Shown piece after piece: positions 33,553 to 42,478 of a stretch of 64,000 nt of DNA (its first letter is position 1; the number at the start of each line of letters is the position of its first letter). The stretch covers positions 160,493,532-160,557,531 of the forward strand of contig CM066041.1 of the NCBI GenBank assembly GCA_033557465.1, given 5' to 3'. The DNA is from Ichthyophis bannanicus. Its lineage: Eukaryota; Chordata; Amphibia; Gymnophiona; Ichthyophiidae. Under the pieces are notes generated by a model. It did not search any database, had not been told where the DNA came from, and worked only from the letters and a program-made list of their open reading frames with translations. The translations under genes were made by a program, and so were the position numbers.

Positions 33553-33820
33553 CCTTAAAAACAAAAGATTTGCCATACTGGGTTAGACCAATGTGTCATT
33601 AAATCCAATATCCAATATCCTGTTGACAACAGTGGTCAATCCAGGTCACAAATATCTGGCAGGTTCCCAAAAGATAGTTTCCATGCTTCTGATCCCAGGG
33701 ATAAGCAGTGGGTTTCTCCAGTCCACTTTTAATAATGGTTTATGGATGTTTCCTCCAGGAACTTGTCTAAATCTTTTAAGCCCAGCTACCATAACAGCTT
33801 TTACTACGTTTTCTGACATC
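33553..33820 (-). repeat. CR1 3' end, about 270 bp
   Basis: GCCATACTGGGTTAGACC, AACAGTGGTCAATCC, AATAATGGTTTATGGATG, CCTCCAGGAACTTGTC and ACAGCTTTTACTACG match, reversed, the last 270 bp of the CR1 at 42038-46568. Confidence 0.8.
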
Positions 33821-33839
33821 CGTAGCTGCTGCTATGTAT

Positions 33840-34440
33840 CGATCCATCACATTGTTGGCCTTCCTTTTTTTTTTTTTACGCTGACCTTCAACCTTGCCAA
33901 GCACAATGTCTTTCTCTAATTAACCTTTCTCTTTGCATGATTTGTCCAAAGTATGAAAGTCAGAATCTTGTCATTTCAGTTTCTAAAGAAAGTTTAGGTT
34001 TGATCATCTCTAGAATTGACTGATTTGCTCTTTGGGCAGTCCATGGTATATAGTGTGTTATTTGCTAGTACTGTAATTTTGAAGACATCCATTTTCTTCT
34101 TGTCATTCTTCTTCACTGTCCAACTTTTGCATTCATAGGGCATTGAAAATACCATGGCTTGGACAAGTTGAGTCTTTGTATGCCTATGCTTCTTAATGTG
34201 GCCCAGAGTGTTTCATGATTTACACAATCAAATACGTTGCTGCAGTCAATAAAACACATATAGATAGCCTTTTAGTATTTTGCCTTTTCAAGGATCCATA
34301 TTGTATCCACAATGATGTCTTTTGTTCCTTGCCCTTTCCTTAACCCTGCTTACACTTCATTCAGTGGAGACTGCAACCATACCTTAAACAAGAACTGCCT
34401 GATCTCAAATTGAATCTTGGCTGGTATGTGGAATCAAAGC
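33840..34440 (-). pseudogene. RTE/BovB-like LINE reverse transcriptase fragment
   Basis: On the minus strand broken frames give FIDCSNVFDCVNHETLW (the RTE-type FxDxxKAFDxVxHxxLW block; D-to-N and A-to-V changes seen) followed, in order, by a CKSWTVKKNDKKKMDVF block and a TMDCPKSKSVNSRDD block, both characteristic of RTE/BovB C-terminal regions. Several frame breaks, no intact ORF. The SINE at 8259-8479 has a tail of this LINE type. Confidence 0.6.
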
Positions 34441-34483
34441 AATTGTGTGATTAATTTTCAGTCACTTAAATCACTTTGCAAAT

Positions 34484-34550
34484 CATCCTACTAGACTAGT
34501 CCAGACTAATGGGTTGTGTCCCCCTGCCAGCAGATGGTGAGACAGAGAAA
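34484..34550 (+). repeat. Left inverted terminal repeat of the short DIRS element
   Basis: CTAGTCCAGACTAATGGGTT, CCCCTGCCAGCAGATGGTGA, GACAGAGAA. Pairs with 37199-37269 with scattered mismatches. A second partial inverse, TTCTCTGTCTCAGCAGATGG, lies at about 34607. Confidence 0.75.
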
Positions 34551-35340
34551 TCACAGAAGCTTTATGACATCACCTTTTGGTATATATTCTGTCAGCTTCA
34601 GTAATTTCTCTGTCTCAGCAGATGGTGGACTTCTTTGTTCCTGACGGATTCCAAAGAATTCTCTGTCAGTGTAGCTTTCCTATCAAAATTTGACTTTGGC
34701 ACACTGTGGTGCCTCTTGCTTCTGCTCAGGGATTCCCTCCTTATCCAGGGATTCCAGAGGTGTTCCTGTTTATAAGGAACAGTGCAGCCTTCCAGGTCAG
34801 CTCTCCCCCTACACTGATCTGCACATGCCTTCAGCTCAATTTGAGCATAACCTACCAGATCCCCCTTTGTTTGATTGGCACATAGTTTTCAATTACAAAA
34901 GAAAAATGGAACAGAGTTGAGCAAATTCAGGCTCGGAGTCTAGGATCTGCATGCTTCAGGCTATCAGTGGACAAAAACACCTCTCTTCTCTACTTGGCAA
35001 TTCAGCATTGGAGCCACAGAGCAGTGAGTTCATTTCCTCTGTGCTTCTTCAGGCCTACTTGCTGCCGCAATGTTGCTCTTTGTTCTGGCCACTCCCCCTC
35101 CCCCCGGTGGTGTAAACTCCTTTGTCGAGGCTACGTTTTCTCTGCCTCTGGTTTAATTTCTTGGGCTCTGGTGGGGATTGGTAGGGTGGAGCACGGTGGT
35201 GGTTCTTTCCACCTTCAGAGCTTCTTGGGCTGGAGCAATTTCTTCACTTTGCTGGTTCCTGCAAAAACCTTTTTGTAGTGTGGTGGCCATTTTGAGGCGG
35301 GCAAACACACTTCCCATGCCTTTCTTTTTCTGCTGCTACA

Positions 35341-36612
35341 ATGTCTTCCTCCCTGCAATGCTGTTTAGTATGTGGGAAGAAGCAGAGAACCCTTGCCAGT
35401 AACCTATGTGCCACCAGCTGGGGGAGGGGGGTCCTTCCTCTAGCATTTCTTTGTCACCTGTTGCGCTGCCATCTCTTGTCCCCTCGGTCTCTCAGTTGCC
35501 TGTTGAAATGCTTCCTCCTCCTCCTTGAGAATTCCTCCCAGTCCAGCTTGTCTGATGTGGCATCCCACTTCATAGCTTGCCCAGTCTCCTCAGCCAGAAG
35601 CTAACAGTGCAGACCAGTAGTTTATGGCCTTTTTCCGTCAGGTCTGGGATTTTTGGTGCTAAGGCCCTGGGCTGAGATTAGCTCCTTCATCTGTTACACA
35701 TGGAAAGCGGGCCAACGGATGCTGCTGCAAGTCTCCCTACTATCCACCAGTAGTACCTCTTCACCTTCAGGAGATATGCCCCCTGTGGGGCAGGATGGTG
35801 AGTGCCTGTTGGAAGACATTTCCCTTAACTCTGCATCTGTCAGAGAGGAAGGGGAGCTGTCGCCTCTGGAGGATCAAGAGGAGGAGCAGGAGCCACAGGA
35901 TGAGGGACAAGATATCAGTCTATTCAGGAAGAAGGAACTTCTGGCTCTCATCACCGAGATTAGAGGCGCTTCACCTGTCTGACACACAGGTGCCTTCGGA
36001 TCAAGCTAAGCTTCACGTAGATCCCATTAGTGAGGAGATTAAGAAGCCATCCAAGGCTTTTCCCTTCCCCACGGCACTGAAACAAATGGTCACAGTGAAA
36101 TGAGATTGCCTAAATGTTGTTCTGCATGGCGCTTGGGCTGTCTTTACCTCTGGTCCCCAGAGGACCTTGATAAATGGCTGTGTTTTCCTAAGGTGGATGA
36201 TCTCATGACTGCCGTCGCTAAACACACTACTATTCCCGTTGAAGGCAACACTGCCCTTAGGGATCAGATTGACAAGAAGGTGGAAGGTTTTTTAAAGACC
36301 ACCTTTTCGTTGTCTTTCTTGGCACTACAAGCAGCAGTGTGTGTGGGGCTTGCAGTAAGGACATTGCTGCGCTGGCTCCAACTTGTCCCAGAGGACCTGG
36401 CCTTGCCATGCCTGGAATCAGTCGCTGCCTTTATTGCAGATGCCTTTTATGATCTGCACCTCTACATGGGTTTGGTATCAGCAGGTATGGTGGTGTGGCT
36501 CTGGCTCTGGCATTGGCATTGGCATTGGCATTGGAATGCTGATGCAGCTTCCAAGTCCTACCTTGCTAAGTTTCCTTTCAGAGGGAGACTTCTGTTCGGT
36601 GAGGATGTTTGA
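35341..36612 (+). pseudogene. DIRS ORF1 (gag-like) remnant
   Basis: Starts MSSSLQCCLVCGKKQRTL at 35341 (Cys-rich start) in one frame. An acidic stretch (EEGELSPLEDQEEEQEPQD) is read at 35840-35910, and 36130-36480 codes for FPKVDDLMTAVAKHTTIPV, GNTALRDQIDKKVEGFL and AVRTLLRWLQLVPED, resembling the alpha-helical part of DIRS ORF1 (the family from which LAP2-alpha was derived). Frames change several times. A hexamer repeat GGCATT (36508-36536) codes WHWHWHWH. Not functional. Confidence 0.5.
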
Positions 36613-36949
36613 AGCTCGTGAAGGATTTGGGGGAGGTCAAGCCTCAGTACCTGCCAGAGGACTGGCCAAGATGCAGTTCTCAATGCCCTGCAGCTTCATC
36701 TTCTTCATCCTCCGCTTACAGGATCTGCTTTAGAGACATCTGATGCTATTGCCCCGGCAAACCCACGCCTTCCTCAAACAAGTCAGGTTTTAGGCAGCAG
36801 TGACTAATCAAACAGTAGAGAAACTATGTACAGGAGATATTGAACAGCAGGCAGTCAGTAGGATATGGACCTGCAAAGTCAAGCTTATAATCATATCTGA
36901 CCAAGGTATTGCCACAACATAACAGACCAAACACAGTTCTGGGGTGGTT

Positions 36950-37045
36950 CCTGGTCTGGTCTAGCAGGATTCAAGGAAAGGACATTATCAGGCAAGTAAA
37001 ATGTCACCTTCCATATCATCCTGCTAGATCAATCCAGACAAGTAC
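36950..37045. repeat. DIRS internal complementary region
   Basis: TGGTCTAGCAGGATTCAAGG followed by AAAATGTCACCTT and then TCATCCTGCTAGATCAATCC: the right-end sequence (also at 37250-37305) joined to an inverted end (as at 34484). This is the head-to-head junction arrangement used in DIRS replication. Confidence 0.65.
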
Positions 37046-37198
37046 CTTTGTGTACGTCACACCATCGCTCAAAGAGGAGTTGTATGATGTTTACCATGCT
37101 TTCCCATATGCCTTGGGACAAATACTGAGCTGCCCACTAATGGTTCAGGCTAACAAAGGCATGGAAGTTATGTAATTGAAAATTGGGCATTTTATTGG

Positions 37199-37305
37199 TT
37201 CTCTGTCTCCCCCAATCTGCTGGTAGGGGAACACAATCCACTTGTCTGGACTGGTCTAGCAGGACTCAAGGAAAAGACAATATCTGGTAGGTAAAATGTC
37301 ACCTT
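37199..37305 (-). repeat. Right inverted terminal repeat of the short DIRS element
   Basis: TTCTCTGTCTCC, CTGGTAGGGGAACACAATCC, GTCTGGACTGGTCTAGCAGG, then CAAGGAAAAGACAATATCTG and GTAAAATGTCACCTT. Confidence 0.75.
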
Positions 37306-37524
37306 AACTGTCAGTGACTGGCATTGTATTTCATTACAGTTCTTGCAAGTTTATTCTTACTTATAAATGCAACACCATTTCTTCTTTGTCTTTGATAACT
37401 TTGAATAATTTTTGAATGATGATGTTTTTGCTGTTCAGATAATTTTTTCCTTTTTTGCTAGTTTACTTCAAAGATAAACTTTTCAGAACAATGCACTCTT
37501 TGGTGACTGTTGGCTCTCCTCCAC

Positions 37525-37795
37525 TATCTAGTTTAAAAGCTGCTCTATCTCCTTTGTAAAGGTTAATGCCAACAATCTGGTTTTCACCCTACACATAGAA
37601 ACATGATGGCAGAAAAAGACCATATAGTCTATCTAGTCTGCCCTTCCATATCAACTATAATAGTCCCCTTTTTTCCTTTAGAGATCTTCTGTGTTTGTCC
37701 CATGCTTTCTTGAATTCAGATACCGTTATTGTTTCTACTACCTCAACTGGCAGACTATTCCATGCAAGAATACTCTGAAATGGTTTACTTCCTAC
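37525..37795 (-). mobile_element. Two CR1 fragments in minus orientation
   Basis: 37525-37600 matches, reversed, the ORF1/ORF2 junction of the open CR1 (TAGTTTAAAAGCTGCTCTAT, AAAGGTTAATGCCAACAATC). 37603-37795 is the 3' tail of the other subfamily (ATAGAAACATGATGGCAG, TCTAGTCTGCCCTTCC). They abut although they come from different parts of the LINE. Confidence 0.65.
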
Positions 37796-37945
37796 TTGGA
37801 AGATTGAATGCAACAAGTCAAATGCGCCCAAAAGAAATTACTGCAGTTCCCTGTCACACAGGGAATACCACAGGTACAGCCCTGTCATCAATGCTCTTTA
37901 ATATTATACTCTATAATATTATATATTATAATAATATCTTTAATA
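37796..37945 (+). mobile_element. Small L2 RT fragment out of order
   Basis: AGATTGAATGCAACAAGTC and the GIPQGTALSSMLFN-like reading match the L2 RT block at 49320-49430 (AGATTGATGGCAACAAGTC; GVPQGSSLSALLFN). It lies upstream of an L2 segment that belongs before the RT, so it is a separate or rearranged piece. Confidence 0.6.
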
Positions 37946-38475
37946 GGAAACTCCCACCCAAGAATCGTTCCAATAAAAAACAGGATGCCCCATGGTTCTC
38001 TCCAGAACTACGAACATCTCTACTTCAACTGAGGAAGTTAGAAAGAAAGTGGAGACACACCCACAACAGCCAGGACCAGGAAGAGTATCTTACCTCAAAA
38101 CTCATCGCGAACTAACTTGGGCCACAAGGACAGAATTCCACTCCGATCTTCTCAGCAGAGCACTAAACAGACCACGTGATCTCTTCAATTTAGTAAAAAC
38201 GCTAACCAAAGAGCCATCGCCACCGCAACAAGAATCCATACAACCACAATTATATGCCAACTTCATCCAATCCAAATTGGTCAAGGCGAATACAACTTCA
38301 TCACAGGTACTAACCCAACTCCCTCAAGCTCAAGCCTCACTCGATAAATTTTCACCAACATCAAGAAAAACCATCGAAGACATTATCGCTGCCATAAACA
38401 CCACCACGGCACCAAATGACCCATGTCCGGCACATTGGATCAAAACCTTACGTGCCGAACTTAGCCCTTGCATAG
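37946..38475 (+). pseudogene. L2 LINE ORF, part before the RT (left of the Gypsy insertion)
   Basis: Open in pieces: APWFSPELRTSLLQLRKLER at 37984 onward, then TWATRTEFHSDLLSRALNRP, FNLVKTLTKEPSPP and PNDPCPAHWIKTLRAELSPC up to 38473. This is the linker between endonuclease and RT in L2-type LINEs. The Gypsy element interrupts it after ATAG (38472-38475). Reading resumes at 48878/48882 with IAKIANLSYLTGVFPTALKQ in the same sense. Confidence 0.75.
38472..38475. repeat. Left target duplication (ATAG) of the Gypsy element
   Basis: ATAG directly before the TG of the 5' LTR. The same four bases follow the CA of the 3' LTR at 48878-48881. Confidence 0.85.
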
Positions 38476-39815
38476 TGTGGTAAGGAGGGTGCAGCCCAGC
38501 TGGAGAAAACTGAAAAAAAGAAGAATTTTTCTTCTTTACGGGGGATGGGTGCACAAAATCACATACTCCATACTAAAAGCCCTGAAAGGAACCTAGGGGG
38601 CAGAGCTAAAGGTAAACCAATCCCAGACCACAGGACAACCTTGCATAGGAGTAGGAGGTCCAAGTGGGCGGAGGGAGTTGCCTTGCTCAGCAGTTAACAG
38701 AGAGAAAACAAACACAAGAGGGAGAGCCAGTTTGAATAAGGAAGGGGCTTTGAGAAGAAGGTCCAGGAGGAATTCAAGAGCAAGCACAAGCGGCAGTTGC
38801 AGTTCCAGGCCTAGCCCAGGTTCTAGCCCAGTTCCCAGAAGGCACAGACCGGAAAGATCTGTGGCCAAACTGAAGAGAAGCTTTTCAGCCAAGGAGAGCA
38901 GCAGAAGGAGGAACCACTATAGAGGCAGCCAAGAAAGGTACGCAGGGACCAAGCATTGCCAAGAGGATAGTTCTTGCTCTGACTCAGAGGAGACTGTCAT
39001 ACCCCAGAAGGCTCAGCACAGAAAGAAATCTCACTAGGGAAGTTAAACAGGAGAGACCCCCAAGAGACTGGCCTGGAGAAGGCAAGGCCCGGCACTGGGA
39101 GAGGCTGTTTAATCTGGTGAAGACTCTTAAGGAAAAGAGCCCGGAGCACTTTCAAGGAGCACCCAGCTGTAGCTCAATAGAGAGCATGGAGGTAGGCCCT
39201 GAGGAAAGTGTTGTTAATTCTAATGTCTCTGAAATGGAATGCGAGCTGTGCACTAAGGTATTAGTGTGAGCTAGAACAGTGGAACATAAAAAAAGGGGGG
39301 CTGTTGTAGCCTAAAGACAGTTCCAGAAGCTGGAAGAGAGGGGAAAGCCTGAATGTAAAGGATTAAGAAACTCTCCTAAGAAGCTGAAACTGCAGGAGCT
39401 CAGTGGAGGTTCAAACAGCTGAAACTGTTTGTGTGTGGCAATAGCAGGGTTGAAGCTGATACCTCACTCACTATGTGAAGAGTTTTAAAATGCCTCTTTC
39501 TTCTGATGCTAAGGTTAAGCTGTTACAGTAAGGAACAAGAACAGGTATGAGTTTGTTCAAGGTTACACTGTTTTGGACATTTTGATTTCTGGGAGAAATT
39601 ATCCTGTATTTCCTTTTTGTCTGGAGAAACCAAAAGTTATGCTTGAAGAATTTTATGTTCACCACTTACCAACATGGAAACCGAATAAAATTTCCTGTGC
39701 GCTTTATTAACCACTTGGCTCTTCTTTCGTACACAACTACAAAAATCCTAGAAGGGATATCAGATGGCGAGCTGTCCCTACTAGGCAACCGCCTGGTAGG
39801 GGCGCGAGCGTCACA
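38476..39815 (+). repeat. Gypsy 5' LTR (about 1340 bp)
   Basis: Begins TGTGGTAAGGAGGGTGCAGC, ends GCGCGAGCGTCACA. Poly(A) signal AATAAA at 39684-39689 near the 3' end. Compared with the 3' LTR it lacks 8 bp after GTGGGCGGAG (about 38678) and 2 bp in AAGAAATCTCACTAGG (about 39030), which break the LTR-encoded ORF. Confidence 0.92.
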
Positions 39816-39817
39816 GG

Positions 39818-39826
39818 TGGCGTAGT
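39818..39826 (+). other. Candidate primer-binding site
   Basis: TGGCGTAGT begins 2 nt after the 5' LTR. The first nine bases would pair with a tRNA 3' end ...ACTACGCCA, as in some vertebrate tRNA-Ser (from memory of the family). The match does not clearly extend further, so the tRNA identity is tentative. Confidence 0.4.
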
Positions 39827-40153
39827 TCTTGGATGCGGTGTTCCAGTGGTCAAGGGGAGCGTGTTCGAGCCATACCTCTGGACGGAGAAATCCAGGAAGG
39901 GCGGTGACTGGACCGAGGCAACGGAAGAGAAAAAAACCGGAGCGGATTCGGATCGGAAGCGCTGTGACTGGTGGCAAATGCTGAGACCTGCATCAGAATC
40001 AGGTAACCCGTAGACTAGAAGGGGTAGGCCTGGATTCTGGTGTAAGAGGGGCTACCAGCTGCTCACTAGGAGAAGTGGGTGAGGGAAAAAAAAAAAAAGT
40101 GCCGCACTTTGTGTGTGTTCCGTGTGTTTGTGTTGCAGAGACCGCAATCTGGC

Positions 40154-41632
40154 ATGGAGGCATCGGACATATTGGCTTGGGTAGCGGACCAATTCGCTAA
40201 GCAGAGGGAGATGGCAGCGTTGAGCCAGGAGCAGGCGAGCTCCATGCTGCGGGCCCAACAGCAACCCCTGCTGGAGATGATGGCCAAGTGGATCCGGACC
40301 AAGGAAGAGGCAACAAAACAAGCACAGACTGTCCCAAAGACACAACCTGTTGGTACAGGGGAGGAAGGATTAGCCTTTGGACCTTTCTCATGTGGTCGTT
40401 TAACCAAGGAGGACAACCTTGACGACCACATAGAGGCTTTTGAAAGAATAGCTGGTCTGGCTCAGTGGCCAAAAGAGCAGTTGGCTGTAAGGTTTGCCAC
40501 TACCCTAAGCGGTGAGGCATTAGCCGCCTACAGAGAAATGCCGGTTGATTTAATTCATAACTATGAGCATGTTAAAGAAGCCATAAGGGATCGGATGGGC
40601 TTAAGTCCCTCCGCCTATAGAAGACTTCTAAGGGCATCTGTGTTAAGAGAAGGTGAAACACCACAAGCTCTGTATTATAGAATAAAGAGCTTAGTCTTTA
40701 AATGGCTACTGCCTGGAAAGAAGGATATAGATTCCATTATTGATACAGTAATACTAGAACAGTTTATTGAAGCTGTTCCTGTAGATATGCAAAGCTTCTT
40801 GATAAAGCAAAACTGTAAAAACACCCGGGAAGCCATAGTCTTGGCAGACTGCTTTCTGGAGGCCCAGAAATTGAGCCTAAAGAAAGGGGGTGTTTTTCAG
40901 GGTACAGGTGTGCAGGAAAAGAATGCAGCCTTTAGTAAGTATAGGACAGATAGAGATAAACCCATGGAAAAGTTTAGCCTGCAAAGAAAATGTTTTTCCT
41001 GTGGTGAGCCAGGTCACCTCAAGAAAAATTGTAAAACAAAGAAGGCCTTTGTTATGACACACCCCGAGGAGATAGGTGAAGGATTCCTCCTATTGGTAGA
41101 GGTGGAAGGAATAACAACAGAAGCACTTTTAGATTCAGGGGCTAGCCAGTCCATGATTTCTAAGAAATTATGGAAAGTGATAGAGGCCCAGAAAAAGTGC
41201 GTCCAAGAGTCCTCAAGGGGGCAGGTTAAAATAAAATGTGTGCATGGGGCTGCCTCTACCTACCCGCTCCAAACTGTTAAGATAAAGGGCTTAGGCAGTG
41301 GAAGGGAGGTAGCAGTGGCAGTGATTCCGAGACTCCCTCAAGATCTCATACTGGGCCGAGATTGGTCCCAGTTTAGGAGGGGGGTGGAGAAAGAGCTACA
41401 AGGGAAAACAGGCCTGGTTACTACACGTGCAGGCTCTAGGCCCTCAGAGGAGGGGGTAGATTCCCAGGAGGAGCCCATACCAGGGACCTCCTTTCACGAC
41501 GACCTAATAACCCCAGCTAAGGATACCCCCAGGAAAGGAAAGGCCGAAAGGAGGCAAGGGAGGAGCTCAGAGCTCAGAATAGGGGTCAGTTATTGTCAGG
41601 TCAGGAGTTGCCCTGGGTCTCGGAGGAGATAA
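40154..41632 (+). CDS. Gypsy gag-protease polyprotein (SCAN-like capsid), 492 aa
   Basis: The start is taken at the ATG at 40154 (MEASDILAWVADQF); the frame is open upstream to 40079 without another ATG. Residues about 85-235 form an alpha-helical capsid related to the SCAN domain (LAQWPKEQLAVRFATTLSGE, KEAIRDRMGLSPSAYRRLLR, LEQFIEAVP, REAIVLADCFLEAQ). A CCHC zinc knuckle follows at 280-293 (CFSCGEPGHLKKNC), then a retropepsin domain with DSGA at 327-330 and LILGRDW near 405. The SCAN domain of tetrapod zinc-finger proteins is known to derive from a Gmr1-like capsid. The frame is fully open, notable for a transposon relic. The end overlaps the next frame (-1) by about 110 nt. Confidence 0.88.
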   Translation: MEASDILAWVADQFAKQREMAALSQEQASSMLRAQQQPLLEMMAKWIRTKEEATKQAQTVPKTQPVGTGEEGLAFGPFSCGRLTKEDNLDDHIEAFERIAGLAQWPKEQLAVRFATTLSGEALAAYREMPVDLIHNYEHVKEAIRDRMGLSPSAYRRLLRASVLREGETPQALYYRIKSLVFKWLLPGKKDIDSIIDTVILEQFIEAVPVDMQSFLIKQNCKNTREAIVLADCFLEAQKLSLKKGGVFQGTGVQEKNAAFSKYRTDRDKPMEKFSLQRKCFSCGEPGHLKKNCKTKKAFVMTHPEEIGEGFLLLVEVEGITTEALLDSGASQSMISKKLWKVIEAQKKCVQESSRGQVKIKCVHGAASTYPLQTVKIKGLGSGREVAVAVIPRLPQDLILGRDWSQFRRGVEKELQGKTGLVTTRAGSRPSEEGVDSQEEPIPGTSFHDDLITPAKDTPRKGKAERRQGRSSELRIGVSYCQVRSCPGSRRR

Positions 41633-42037
41633 TAGCGAAGTTTCCCTCATTCCCGGATGAGCAAAAAGCGGATCCTGCTTTGGTCCGAGCATGTGAATTC
41701 GCCCAGAAGGGATCTGAGACCCTACCCCGATTTTTATGGGATGGTAATTTGTTGTATAGGGAGGGTATAAATCCTCAGACAGGTGAGCTACGGAGGCAAC
41801 TGGTGATACCTTCTTCCTTTAAAAATATCATTTTAAGATTGGCCCATGATCACCCCGTGGGGGGACACAAAGGTGTACAGAGCACCCTGGATCAGGTCCT
41901 TAATAGGTTCTACTGGCCGGGCGTATATGCAGAAACTGCGAGGTTCTGCGCTTCCTGCCCGGCTTGCCAAAGGGTCTCTAGTAACCATCCACTGGAGGTG
42001 CCTTTAATTCCCCTACCGGTGCCTTTAATTCCCCTAC
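41521..42037 (+). CDS. Gypsy pol part 1: linker and integrase HHCC zinc domain (cut by CR1)
   Basis: Frame -1 relative to gag-protease, open from 41521 after a TAA at 41518. It reads LPWVSEEIIAKFPSFPDEQ, DPALVRACEFA and LLYREG, then the integrase zinc-binding domain HDHPVGGHKGVQ...FYWPGVYAETARFCASCPACQ. No RT motif is present between protease and this domain. The frame ends where the CR1 begins (VPLIPLPV at about 42020, followed by a repeat of the same 16 bp). Translation probably needs a -1 frameshift; no canonical X-XXY-YYZ heptamer was found in the overlap. Confidence 0.8.
42001..42037. repeat. Short tandem duplication at the CR1 5' junction
   Basis: CCTTTAATTCCCCTAC at 42001-42016 followed by CGGTG, then the same 16 bp again at 42022-42037, then the CR1 leader. 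Probably formed during CR1 insertion. Confidence 0.75.
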
Positions 42038-42478
42038 TGTTTGTCTAACTGTTTGTTGTTTAATTATTTATTGTTTGTCTTAGTGGTGTGCTAGTTCAGC
42101 CTTCTCAGCTGTACTTACCTTGCCTCTCTCAACTAACTGGGCTTTGTGTGGTACCCCCATCCCCCTGCTGAGGGTTCAGGACAGGGTACCTTGTAACTGC
42201 CCTCTTTAATAGGACTTATCTCCCTCCCTCCCCAGCACCCACCCACCCCTGGGGTAATTGTAGTTTTATAGGTACTTGCACATCTTAGAGGAAAGGGGCT
42301 GCTCTCAGGTGCAGCTCTTAATCCAAATCAGTCATACACAGAGGACCTGAGATTAATTAAGCTTCAGGTACACAGGGTGTATTAGGGGTATTAGATACAC
42401 TTTTATTAGTATAAGCATCTACACCAATCCTTATTATATACCGAATTTAAAAGACCTAAACACAAGCTTTAAACTAAG

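Larger units (their letters stand above)
34484..37305 (+). mobile_element. Short DIRS-like element: inverted ends, gag remnant, internal complementary region
   Basis: The left end (34484-34550: CATCCTACTAGACTAGTCCA, GGGTTGTGTCCCCCTGCCAG) is inverted at the right end (37199-37269: ATCTGCTGGTAGGGGAACAC, TGTCTGGACTGGTCTAGCAG). A second copy of the end sequence, partly inverted on itself, lies at 36950-37045, as expected for the DIRS internal complementary region. Between them only a decayed gag-like ORF is seen. RT, RNase H and tyrosine recombinase are missing, so this is a non-autonomous deletion derivative of a DIRS family different from copies A and B. Confidence 0.7.

Noticed and set aside
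38593..38892. 99-codon minus-strand Leu-rich frame in the LTR
   Set aside because: Complement of the Arg/Ser-rich ORF; antisense of RS-type coding gives Leu-rich frames.
40079..40153. N-terminal extension of gag
   Set aside because: The frame is open but begins at a GTG in a poly(A)-containing leader; the first ATG at 40154 precedes the conserved part.
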